Source: Microbacterium phyllosphaerae
GTDB taxonomy: Bacteria; Actinomycetota; Actinomycetes; Actinomycetales; Microbacteriaceae
Length of the DNA stretch: 64,000 bases
Reading direction: 5' to 3'
NCBI RefSeq assembly: GCF_017876435.1
Contig: NZ_JAGIOA010000001.1
Location: 1,116,001-1,180,000, forward strand
Below, in pieces: positions 56,283-64,000 of the stretch. The translations under genes and the position numbers were made by a program. The notes under the pieces were generated by a model. It saw only the letters and a list, made by a program, of their open reading frames with translations, was not told where the DNA came from and made no database searches. The first letter of the stretch is position 1; each line of letters starts with the position of its first letter.

Positions 56283-58841
56283 ATGCGTAAAAATACCCTC
56301 CCCCTGATCGCATCCTTATCCGCACTGTTATTGCCCTTCGCCGTCGTGACCCCCGCTGCGGCGGACACCACTGACGTCGTCCTGGTCCAGGACTCCATGG
56401 ATCGCACCGTGAAAGCGGGCCTCGGCTCCGCCGCCGACGGCACGACCTACGACGCCTCACCCGTCGCATCGGTCTCGGTGGCGAACGGCACGGCGAAGCT
56501 CAACGCCGCCGCGCCGGGCGCCACCGTGACCGCCCGCCCTGTGGGTGTCGCTGTCGGCGACTCGACCCAGTCGACCGCCTTCACACTGCCGCAGCTGCCG
56601 AAGTCCGGCTCCGGCGTCTACATGAGCCTGCAGTCGCGGCTCACCGCCGACGGCTTCTACCAGACCCAGGTGCGCGTCGATCCGAAGGGCGTCGTCCTCC
56701 TCGAGACCCTCCGCGTGAACGCAGGGGTGCAGACGACCCTCGGCTACACCTGGGTGCCCGAGCTCCGCGTCAAGGCGGGAGTTCCGTTCGTGCTCGAGAC
56801 GCGCCTTGCCGGCACCGACGCGGTCACCATCGACGCGCGCGTGAGCGCGGTCGGAGCCAAGCCGACGAGCTGGAAGCTCTCCGTCACCGACCGGGCGGCG
56901 AAGCGGCTGAAGGCCGACGGCCGCACAGGAGTGCGGCTCTACGTCTCGAGGAGCACCCCCGCGCTGGGCGTTCTCTTCGACGACCTCCGGGTGGCCTCGA
57001 ACGAAGAGGACGCCACTCCGACCACGCCGACCACTCCGACGACGCCGACCACTCCGACGACGCCGACGACTCCGACGACGCCGACGACTCCGACGACGCC
57101 GACCACGCCGACCACGCCGACCACTCCGACCACTCCGACCACTCCGGCGGGTGGTGCACCCGCCTGGAACGTGAGCGGCGCACGCACCGCCGCGGGCGCG
57201 GCTGCCGTCGGGACCACCAAGTACGCGGTGCCAGCCGGTGCCCTGTTCGTGAGCCCCAGCGGCGCGGCGTCAGGCACGGGCACCCAGGCAGCGCCGTTCG
57301 CCACGGTGCAGTCTGCGGTCAACAGTGCGGCATCCGGCTCGACTCTCGTGCTCCGCGGCGGCACCTATCACGAGTCCGTCGTGGTCCCCGCGGGCAAGAA
57401 GCTCACGATCCAGTCGTACCCCGGAGAGTCCGTGTGGTTCGACGGTGCGTCGACACTGAAGAACTGGCAGGCCGCGAGCGGACGCTGGTTCAGTGCCGAC
57501 TGGAAGTACGACTTCGACTCGACCCCGTCGTTCACGAAGGGCGAGGCTGACGGCACGGCGGCCGGATGGCGGTGGCTGAATGCCGCGCACCCGATGGCCG
57601 CTCACCCGGAGCAGGTCTGGATCGACGGCGTCGCCCAGGTCGAGGTCGCGTCGCTCGCGAATCTCAAGGCCGGCACCTTCTTCACCGACGTCGCGAACGA
57701 CCGTCTGTACCTCGGAAGCGACCCCACGGGGCACTCCGTGAAGACCTCCACCCTCACCAAGGCGCTGTCGCTGCGGGGCGAGGGAGCGGTCATCCGCGGC
57801 ATCGGCATCCGCAACTACGCGACCTCCGTCTGGATGATGGGTGCCGTGACGGTCGAGGCCCCGAAGGCGACGATCGAGAACGTCGTCATCTACGACACCG
57901 CCTCGACCGGACTCTTCGTCGGCGCCTCGAACGCGACGGTCCGCGACGTGACGCTGGCGCGCAACGGCCTCATGGGGCTCGGAGCCAACTACGCGGATGC
58001 GCTCGTCATCGACGACCTTCTGGCCGTCGAGAACAACGCGGAGCACTTCAACACATCGCCCGTGTCGGGTGGTGTGAAGATCGCCAAGTCGCGCGGAGTC
58101 ACCGTGACCGATTCCGCGCTGCTGCGCAACGACGGGCCGGGAATCTGGCTCGACCAGTCGGTGTACGACGTGCGTATCTCCGGCTCGGACATCATCGAGA
58201 ACAGGGGCGCCGGCGCCTTCCTCGAGCTGTCGCAGAAGATCGACTTCGTCAACAACCTCGTGCTGCGCAATGTGGGCAACGGCGTCAAGATCAACAACAC
58301 CGGTGGCGTGAACCTGTGGAACAACACGATCATCGGCGGAGACCGTGCCGTGAACATCGTGCAGGACAGCCGCAGCGCATCGGATGCATCCGTGCCGGGG
58401 CACAACGCCCGACGTCCGTTCCCGGACCCGACGATGCCGTGGCTGATCCGCGACATCTCGATCGGCAACAACGTCATCGGCGAGAGTGCCGGTAACTGCA
58501 CGTACTGCGTCGAGGACTACACCCACCGGTACACGCCCGCCCAGCTCAACATCCGCTCGGATGGCAACGTGATCCAGCGCAACAGCGCTGCGGCACCGAC
58601 CTGGTTCGTGATCTGGTCGCGCGGTACCGCCAACGTGAACCCGTATGTGTTCACGACGTGGGCGAACTACCGCACGACGACAGGGCAGGACGCCAACTCG
58701 ACCGCGGTGGAGGGCCGCAAGGTGACGGACACCTCGGGCAGGCTGCTCGCGGGTGCGACCGCCTCGGCGCGGACTCTCCCGGGAATCGTCGCGACGATCC
58801 TCGGATCCACGACACCCACGATCGGGGCTCGGTTCCCCTGA
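56283..58841 (+). CDS. Secreted parallel beta-helix protein with shared N-terminal module
   Basis: The 852-residue product has a signal peptide (RKNTLPLIASLSALLLPFAV, cleavage near PAAA), then the same ~200-residue module seen in the two giant neighbours (about 30-240), a TPT/TTP repeat linker (nt 57015-57150), and a right-handed parallel beta-helix domain (nt 57240-58700; repeats such as VIRGIGIRNYA, NVVIYDTAS, VRDVTLARNGLMG). Such helices occur in polysaccharide lyases, glycosidases and adhesins; no catalytic residues were identified. The first codons are AT-richer than the rest. A strong hairpin lies 60 bases after the stop. Confidence 0.92.
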   Translation: MRKNTLPLIASLSALLLPFAVVTPAAADTTDVVLVQDSMDRTVKAGLGSAADGTTYDASPVASVSVANGTAKLNAAAPGATVTARPVGVAVGDSTQSTAFTLPQLPKSGSGVYMSLQSRLTADGFYQTQVRVDPKGVVLLETLRVNAGVQTTLGYTWVPELRVKAGVPFVLETRLAGTDAVTIDARVSAVGAKPTSWKLSVTDRAAKRLKADGRTGVRLYVSRSTPALGVLFDDLRVASNEEDATPTTPTTPTTPTTPTTPTTPTTPTTPTTPTTPTTPTTPTTPTTPAGGAPAWNVSGARTAAGAAAVGTTKYAVPAGALFVSPSGAASGTGTQAAPFATVQSAVNSAASGSTLVLRGGTYHESVVVPAGKKLTIQSYPGESVWFDGASTLKNWQAASGRWFSADWKYDFDSTPSFTKGEADGTAAGWRWLNAAHPMAAHPEQVWIDGVAQVEVASLANLKAGTFFTDVANDRLYLGSDPTGHSVKTSTLTKALSLRGEGAVIRGIGIRNYATSVWMMGAVTVEAPKATIENVVIYDTASTGLFVGASNATVRDVTLARNGLMGLGANYADALVIDDLLAVENNAEHFNTSPVSGGVKIAKSRGVTVTDSALLRNDGPGIWLDQSVYDVRISGSDIIENRGAGAFLELSQKIDFVNNLVLRNVGNGVKINNTGGVNLWNNTIIGGDRAVNIVQDSRSASDASVPGHNARRPFPDPTMPWLIRDISIGNNVIGESAGNCTYCVEDYTHRYTPAQLNIRSDGNVIQRNSAAAPTWFVIWSRGTANVNPYVFTTWANYRTTTGQDANSTAVEGRKVTDTSGRLLAGATASARTLPGIVATILGSTTPTIGARFP
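57015..57150 (+). repeat. Thr-Pro tandem repeat in the beta-helix protein
   Basis: About 136 bases of 9-base CCGACCACG/ACGACGCCG-type units encode a TPT/TTP linker between the shared module and the beta-helix domain. It is in frame throughout and probably spans the cell wall. Copy number may vary. Confidence 0.9.
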
Positions 58842-58901
58842 TCGGGATCCGGTTCCCCTGATCCGGCTCGGATCCGGATCCGGAACCTGAAACGGGCGCA
58901 C

Positions 58902-58937
58902 GCAAGAGGCCGGGGTGCAGACACCCCGGCCTCTTGC
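58902..58937 (+). terminator. Strong hairpin terminator after the beta-helix gene
   Basis: Perfect 16-bp stem (GCAAGAGGCCGGGGTG paired with its complement) and a four-base loop CAGA, 60 bases after the stop codon at 58841. It is the strongest hairpin noticed in the window. Confidence 0.82.
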
Positions 58938-59149
58938 TGTGCTGTCCGAGCTCGGCTCCCATGTCGAGTCCTGTCCGGTGGTGGCACCGCCCGGTGGTGG
59001 CACTGCCCGGCGGTGGGTACCACCAGTGGTGGGCGCCGCCCGCACAACGGAACCACCCCGAGGGCGCTGAGCGTGCGTGCGCTCGACCACGGGGTATCCG
59101 TTCTCGACCACGGGCATCGCTCTCGCCTGCGGTCGTCGCCATCAACCCA

Positions 59150-59182
59150 GAAGGGCCGAGGCGGTGAACGCCTCGGCCCTTC
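59150..59182 (-). terminator. Hairpin terminator after the second giant surface protein gene
   Basis: Perfect 14-bp stem (GAAGGGCCGAGGCG and CGCCTCGGCCCTTC) with a five-base loop, 13 bases beyond the minus-strand stop at 59196. Confidence 0.8.
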
Positions 59183-59195
59183 GTGTCACTGATGA

Positions 59196-62100
59196 CTACT
59201 GCGCGGGTCCCGCCCAGAAGTCGTCGTATGTGTAGACGACCGGGACGGCCGTCGCGCTGGACGACAGGTAGCTGTTCACGCCCACGTAGCCGGGAACCTG
59301 CAGCGAGGCCGTGGCGTCGGTCGTCGTGAGGGTCCACGCCGTCGGCTCCGTGGTGGCGGTGCGCCAGACCTTCGCCTTGAGGGTGGTCGGGTTGGTGCCC
59401 GTCACCTGGAACCTGACGCTCAGCTGGTCGGCGCTCGTGACCGTCAGACCGGGGACGGTCGTCGACGAGATGACCGTCTCGGCCCCGGCGATCGTCTTCG
59501 TCAGCCAGAGGGACACGACACCGTTCGACGCCACGCGGAACTTCGCGCGGTAGTCGTTGGCGTTGTCGATCTGTCGTCCGAGAGCGGAGAAGTAGTACCC
59601 GCCGCCGGTGGACGGCTGGTTGAACGCCACGGAGAACCGCTCCTCGGTGTTCGTCGACGGCGTCGAGCCGGCGAGCGAGGCCGAGTAGTTGTTCCCCGCC
59701 GACAGGGTGACGGTTCCGCCGGTGCCGTTGACGGCGAACTTGCTCAGTGCCGTCGCGCTGCTCGGGAACATGGTCCACGCGCCGCCGGTGGTGGTTGCGG
59801 TACCCCATCCGTTGGTGCCTGTCCGGGTGAAGGCATCCTGCGCCCACACCTGCGGTGCCGCCACGGTGACCGACCTGGTCGTGGTGGCTGTCGCCCCCCG
59901 ATCGTCCGTCACCGTGAGGGTCACGGTGTACGTGCCCCCGGCTGCGTAGGTGTGAGACGACGTCGCTCCCGAAGCGGTGCCGCCGTCGCCGAAGTCCCAG
60001 GCGTATGCGGCGACCGTGCCGTCCGCATCCGCTGAACCCGAGCCGTCGACAGCCACAGCGAGGTTCGCCACCGAGGTGGTGAAGGCCGCAGAGGGCGCCT
60101 GGTTCGGCGCCACAGTGACGTCATGCGTCACGGTCGCGGTGCCACCCCGGTTGTCCGTCACCGTGAGCTTCACGGTGTAGGTGCCGGCGCTCGCGTAGGT
60201 GTGAGACGCCGTCGCACCGGATGCGGTGCCGCCGTCGCCGAACTCCCAGGCGTACGACCCGATGGTCCCGTCAGGGTCCGTCGACGTCGTGGCATCCAGG
60301 GTCACCGCGAGCAGGTTCGACGCGGTCGTGAATGCCGCCGTCGGATCCTGGTTCGGCGCCAGCGTCGTCGTGACGACCCGTGTCTTGGTGGCGGTGGTGC
60401 CGGTGTCGTCCTTCACCGTGAGAGTCACGGTGAAGTCGCCCGCCGTCGCGTACGTGTGGGTCGTGGTGGCGCCGGTGCCGGTGGTGCCGTCGCCGAAGTC
60501 CCACGCGTACGACGCGATGGTGCCGTCGGGATCGGACGATGCCGATCCGTCGAGCGCGACATCGAGGTGATCCGCCGTGGCGCTGATCGCCGCCGTCGGA
60601 GCCTGGTTCGGGGCGACCGTCACCGACCTGGTGAGGGTGTTGACGAGCGAAGTGCTGTCCGTCACCTTCAGCGTGATCGTGTAGGTGCCGCCGGCGGCGT
60701 AGACGTGCGATGCCGTCGCCCCCGTCGTGACCGTCCCGTCACCGAAGTTCCACGCGTAGGCGAGCGGCCCGCCGTCGGCGTCGGTCGACGTGCTCGCGTC
60801 GACGTCGATCTTCAGCTTGTCGGTCACCGAGGTGAACGCCGCCACCGGTGCGCGTCCCGGAACGGTACGGCCGCTCGCTGCGAAGTGATCGCGAACCCGC
60901 TGCTCGGAGAGCACGGAGGGGTACACGGCGACCTCGTCGAGTGTTCCGGCGATGTAGTTGCTGGACGTGCTGCCCCAGGTCTTGTCCGCACCGATGCGCC
61001 AGTAGCCGCGGTAGTTCTCGGAACCTGCCATCGAGTTGCTGCCGACGAGCTGGGTGTCGAGCCACAGCTTCATCCCGTCGGCGCCCTGACTGGCGACCAC
61101 GTGGTGCCACTGGCCGTCGTTGTATGCGGTGGGGGTGACCAGCGTGGTCTGCGGCTGACCGCTTCCGAACTGCACCTTCCCGTCGTTCTGCATGATGACG
61201 TGGCGATCGTACTGGGTGCTGAGCCCGCTGGTGGCGTTGCCGAATCCGATCAGCGTGCCGCCCCTGTTGGTCGTCGTCTTGAACCACAGCTCGGCGCTGT
61301 AGGTGGTCGGCGCCGTCCAGGGCTCCTGTGCGACCACGAGCGCGGTCGAGCCGTTGAAGGTGGTCGCGGTTCCGGTGCCGATCGCGGACGTCTGCCCACG
61401 GGTCACGGTTCCGGCGAGGTTGCCTGTCGTCCCTCCGGCGGCGGAGTCGACGATCGTGCCGGCCGCCGTCTCGTTGAGGCGCCAGTAGAGATCCGGCTTG
61501 TCCGTCGACACCGCGGCGCCGTAGACGTCGGTCGGAGCGGCGGTCCACGCGGCCGAGCGACCGCTCGCGAGGTAGTGCGACTGGATGTCGGCCGGAGTCA
61601 GCGCGGACGGATACACCGCCACGTCGTCGATCGTGCCTGCGAGACCGGCGTTGGTCGGCTTGTTGGTGAAGCCGTTCGTCTGGTCTGCGCCGATGCGCCA
61701 GTAGCCGTCGTAGATCTTCGGCGAGGTGCGTGCCTGATCGCGGTCCACGCGCTTGCCGTCGACGAAGAGCTGCATGCCCTCGGAGCCGACGGTACCGACG
61801 ATGTGGTGCCAGTTGCCGTCGTTCACCGCGGTGCGGCTGTAGATCGTGCGGTAGGAGCCGTCGTTGATCGCGAAGTTCGCGCGTCCGGAGTTGTCGAGGT
61901 ACAGCACCCGGTCGGTGAGGCCCGACGTCGATGTGCCCGTGGCGGAGTCGCCGAAGCCGACGATGCGTCCGCCCTTCGTGTTGGTGGTCTTCACCCACGC
62001 CTCGACCGTCGCGGCCGACGTCGCGGTGCTGACGTCCTGCGTCGTCATCTTGGGCGTGCTGCCGCCCGCCGAGGTGATCGCCGCGTTCGAATCGTTGAGC

Positions 62101-63911
62101 AGCGCGCCGCTCGATCCGAGCGTCAGGCTCGTCGCCGTACCGGGTGCGTTCCCCACGTCGTCGTACAGTCGGGTTCCGGTCGTCTCGTCGAGGCGCCAGG
62201 CGTGGCTGGCACCGCTCGCCCGCACCGCTGCGCGGTACGTGGCGGTCGGCGTGCTCGACACGGTCACATAGGGCGACCAGGCGCTCCACTGCACGTTGCC
62301 GTCGGCATCCTTGGCCCTGACCTGGTAGCGCACCTGCGCTCCCGGTGTTTGGCCGCTGTCGGTGATGCTCAGGCTCGGCAGATTCCAGAACCGGCCGTCA
62401 GTGCGGGTGAAGGTCGCGATCTTGACGGAGGGGCTGCGGAACACGTCGTATGTGATCGTGGCGTTGTCGCGATCCCAGACGCTGGTGAACGGGACCCTCA
62501 CCACTCCGGACTCGTTCGAGTACGGCGCGGGGGTGAGGCCGGCGTTGTAGACCGGGGCGACGGCGTGCGGCGAGACGTTCGTCTTGCCGAACCGGACCAG
62601 GCCCTGCTGCGCCACGTTGTTCACCTTCGGGAACTCTCCGCCGAGCACGACGTAGTTCGCGTTTCCGGTGACCGACCATGCGGCCTGACGCGCGCTCGTG
62701 TACGTGCCGAACTCGAGGTCGGGGTACCAGTTGAGCTGCTCCGTGTAGGGCATACCGGTGAAGTCCCACCCGTAGGCATCCTTCTTGGTGATCACACCGC
62801 CGGTGGGCGTGGTGCTCTCGGCGATCGCCTTGGTCCACCGTGCTCGCGGGTTCGTGTCGCCGAAGGCGCCCACGACGCTGCAGTCGTGCTTGTGCGAGAC
62901 GGAGTAGAGCACGCCGCCCTGCGGGAAGCTCGCATAGGTGTCACCGAGGCAGTCGTTGAGCCAGTTGATCTGGCCCGTGTAGGGATCTGCCGCGAAGGTC
63001 CCCTCGAACGATGCTCCTGCACCGAACGCGTACCCGGTGCCGTAGACCTGGGTGCCGTCGGTGCTGAGGCTCGAGATCGCGCCGTTGAGACCGGCGGTCT
63101 TGATCTTGTCGGTGGCGGCCCAGGGGAGTGCCGCCCCGGTCGCGGTGTCGAGGGAGGCCATGCCGTAGGCGGCTGCTCCGTTGAGGGTGGTGAACGAGCC
63201 GCCGATGATGACGCGCGAGGAGTCGGGCGACATCAGCATGTCCCACACGAATCCGTCGCCTGCCGCAGCCGGAGCCCACGACGTGATCGTCTTGGACGTG
63301 GTGTTCCAGGCCGCCAGCTCGCTGCGCGGCTGACCGCCGCTGGAACGGAAGTTGCCGCCCACGTAGACGGTGTCGCCCGCGAAGGCGAAGCCTCTCACCT
63401 GACCGTCCGTGCGGGGTGCCCAGTCGAGCATGGTGCCGGTGGCGACGTCGAAGGCCGCGACGTGCGCGCGGGCCTGACCGTCGACGGCGGTGAAGTCGCC
63501 ACCGAAGTACACGGTCTTGCCGTCGGGCGTGACTCGCACGACGAGACCCTGGGCGTCGAAGGAGTGGCTGAAGTTCGGAACCGGGTTGCCCGTGGTGATG
63601 TCGAATGCGAACACGTTGTTCGCGTCGATCTCGCCCGGGCCGCCGACGGCGACCCCCGGCGGTCGCGCCTTCGTGAAGCTGCCGGTGACGTACACCGTGT
63701 TCCCGGCGACGACCTGACTCCACACGACGCCGTTGATCTGCCAGGTGGGCAGGACATCGGCGGTGACGGTGTTGGGCTGTCCGGGTGTGTCGGCGGACGC
63801 GGACTCTGCGGGCAGAGCGATGAACGCGATCGCGGCGAGGGCCGTCGCGGCGGTGGCGATCGCGGCGATCACGCGGCGGAGACGGTCTGCTCCGCGGGCG
63901 GTGCGTGTCAT
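59196..63911 (-). CDS. Giant secreted propeller-LamG-PKD surface protein, paralogue of the 50051 gene
   Basis: The 1571-residue product has a long signal peptide (RRVIAAIATAATALAAIAFI, cleavage near ESASA), a propeller-like region (VYVTGSFTKA, VYFGGDFTAV, VYVGGNFRSS), a fibronectin-like domain, two LamG domains, four PKD domains and one copy of the shared module at the C-terminus. Order and motifs match the gene at 50051, with fewer modules. ATG 63911 was chosen because GAGGAA lies about five bases upstream on the minus strand and the signal peptide is normal; an upstream in-frame ATG at 63974 is possible. It converges with the beta-helix gene. Confidence 0.92.
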   Translation of the reverse strand: MTRTARGADRLRRVIAAIATAATALAAIAFIALPAESASADTPGQPNTVTADVLPTWQINGVVWSQVVAGNTVYVTGSFTKARPPGVAVGGPGEIDANNVFAFDITTGNPVPNFSHSFDAQGLVVRVTPDGKTVYFGGDFTAVDGQARAHVAAFDVATGTMLDWAPRTDGQVRGFAFAGDTVYVGGNFRSSGGQPRSELAAWNTTSKTITSWAPAAAGDGFVWDMLMSPDSSRVIIGGSFTTLNGAAAYGMASLDTATGAALPWAATDKIKTAGLNGAISSLSTDGTQVYGTGYAFGAGASFEGTFAADPYTGQINWLNDCLGDTYASFPQGGVLYSVSHKHDCSVVGAFGDTNPRARWTKAIAESTTPTGGVITKKDAYGWDFTGMPYTEQLNWYPDLEFGTYTSARQAAWSVTGNANYVVLGGEFPKVNNVAQQGLVRFGKTNVSPHAVAPVYNAGLTPAPYSNESGVVRVPFTSVWDRDNATITYDVFRSPSVKIATFTRTDGRFWNLPSLSITDSGQTPGAQVRYQVRAKDADGNVQWSAWSPYVTVSSTPTATYRAAVRASGASHAWRLDETTGTRLYDDVGNAPGTATSLTLGSSGALLNDSNAAITSAGGSTPKMTTQDVSTATSAATVEAWVKTTNTKGGRIVGFGDSATGTSTSGLTDRVLYLDNSGRANFAINDGSYRTIYSRTAVNDGNWHHIVGTVGSEGMQLFVDGKRVDRDQARTSPKIYDGYWRIGADQTNGFTNKPTNAGLAGTIDDVAVYPSALTPADIQSHYLASGRSAAWTAAPTDVYGAAVSTDKPDLYWRLNETAAGTIVDSAAGGTTGNLAGTVTRGQTSAIGTGTATTFNGSTALVVAQEPWTAPTTYSAELWFKTTTNRGGTLIGFGNATSGLSTQYDRHVIMQNDGKVQFGSGQPQTTLVTPTAYNDGQWHHVVASQGADGMKLWLDTQLVGSNSMAGSENYRGYWRIGADKTWGSTSSNYIAGTLDEVAVYPSVLSEQRVRDHFAASGRTVPGRAPVAAFTSVTDKLKIDVDASTSTDADGGPLAYAWNFGDGTVTTGATASHVYAAGGTYTITLKVTDSTSLVNTLTRSVTVAPNQAPTAAISATADHLDVALDGSASSDPDGTIASYAWDFGDGTTGTGATTTHTYATAGDFTVTLTVKDDTGTTATKTRVVTTTLAPNQDPTAAFTTASNLLAVTLDATTSTDPDGTIGSYAWEFGDGGTASGATASHTYASAGTYTVKLTVTDNRGGTATVTHDVTVAPNQAPSAAFTTSVANLAVAVDGSGSADADGTVAAYAWDFGDGGTASGATSSHTYAAGGTYTVTLTVTDDRGATATTTRSVTVAAPQVWAQDAFTRTGTNGWGTATTTGGAWTMFPSSATALSKFAVNGTGGTVTLSAGNNYSASLAGSTPSTNTEERFSVAFNQPSTGGGYYFSALGRQIDNANDYRAKFRVASNGVVSLWLTKTIAGAETVISSTTVPGLTVTSADQLSVRFQVTGTNPTTLKAKVWRTATTEPTAWTLTTTDATASLQVPGYVGVNSYLSSSATAVPVVYTYDDFWAGPAQ

Positions 63912-64000
63912 GGAGGTTCCTCGTGTCGAGAAGCGGTCGGAATCAGCGGTCGCGGACGGGCTCAGCGTGGACATGTCAGTCGAGCCCTCCGTGGAAGACG

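Larger units (their letters stand above)
58842..59195. other. 354-base convergent intergenic region
   Basis: No gene was seen here. Besides the two terminators it holds short direct repeats: GGTTCCCCTGATC occurs twice around 58830-58865, CCGGTGGTGGCAC-type units repeat at about 58976-59030, and CTCGACCACGGG occurs twice near 59090-59112. It may be decayed sequence or a site of past rearrangement between the paralogous surface genes. Confidence 0.6.

Noticed and set aside
57015..57150. CRISPR-like or minisatellite locus
   Set aside because: The 9-base units are in frame and encode a Thr-Pro linker; there are no spacers.
58902..58937. tRNA or other structured RNA gene
   Set aside because: It is a single perfect stem with a four-base loop right after a gene, as expected for a terminator; no cloverleaf can be drawn.

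Overview
This window is high-GC actinobacterial DNA, with coding density and gene content typical of Microbacteriaceae; Microbacterium is the most likely genus (inferred from gene content and codon style, not from any search). No rRNA, tRNA, insertion sequence, prophage or CRISPR array was seen.

Region 1 (1-31933) is a type VII secretion (ESX/WXG100) locus. It opens with the 3' end of a giant Ig-like/fibronectin-III surface protein. A tightly coupled chain follows, in which most starts overlap the preceding stop by a few bases: MoxR ATPase, DUF58 protein, transglutaminase-like membrane protein, RDD-FHA protein, PP2C phosphatase, FHA protein, PknB-like kinase, and an FHA protein with a helix-turn-helix-like C-terminus. 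Small membrane proteins and lipoproteins separate this chain from a secretion core: a secreted Ig-like protein, a single-chain EccC/EssC ATPase with an N-terminal FHA domain, a zinc-ribbon FHA protein and three WXG100-type small proteins. The core leads directly into a 1420-residue candidate polymorphic toxin. Four small genes of immunity or chaperone type follow it. EccB, EccD, EccE and MycP are absent from the window. The least described part is the toxin end: a candidate nuclease-like domain with an EAKGG motif, then a C-terminal domain of unknown type that appears to recur in the downstream gene at 30043.

Region 2 (31958-40638) is ordinary chromosome: a recombinase-like protein that has lost its catalytic residues, malate dehydrogenase, a zinc metallopeptidase, prolyl iminopeptidase, an aldehyde dehydrogenase, an MFS transporter, a glutaredoxin-like protein and a short SIP-domain protein behind a clear DtxR/IdeR-type iron box. 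Many of these genes have a -10 hexamer exactly 6 bases before ATG, which suggests leaderless mRNAs.

Region 3 (40177-63911) is a cell-surface polysaccharide and surface-protein region: a TagD-like cytidylyltransferase, a GT2-GtrA glycosyltransferase, RmlB, RmlA and a fused RmlC-RmlD for dTDP-L-rhamnose, a flippase, a Wzz-like protein, an O-antigen-ligase-like polymerase and an anchored accessory protein. Three very large secreted proteins follow. Two are paralogues (propeller, LamG, PKD) and one is a parallel beta-helix protein; all share a ~200-residue module. Between them lies a CDP-alcohol phosphatidyltransferase that seems to start at a CTG codon.
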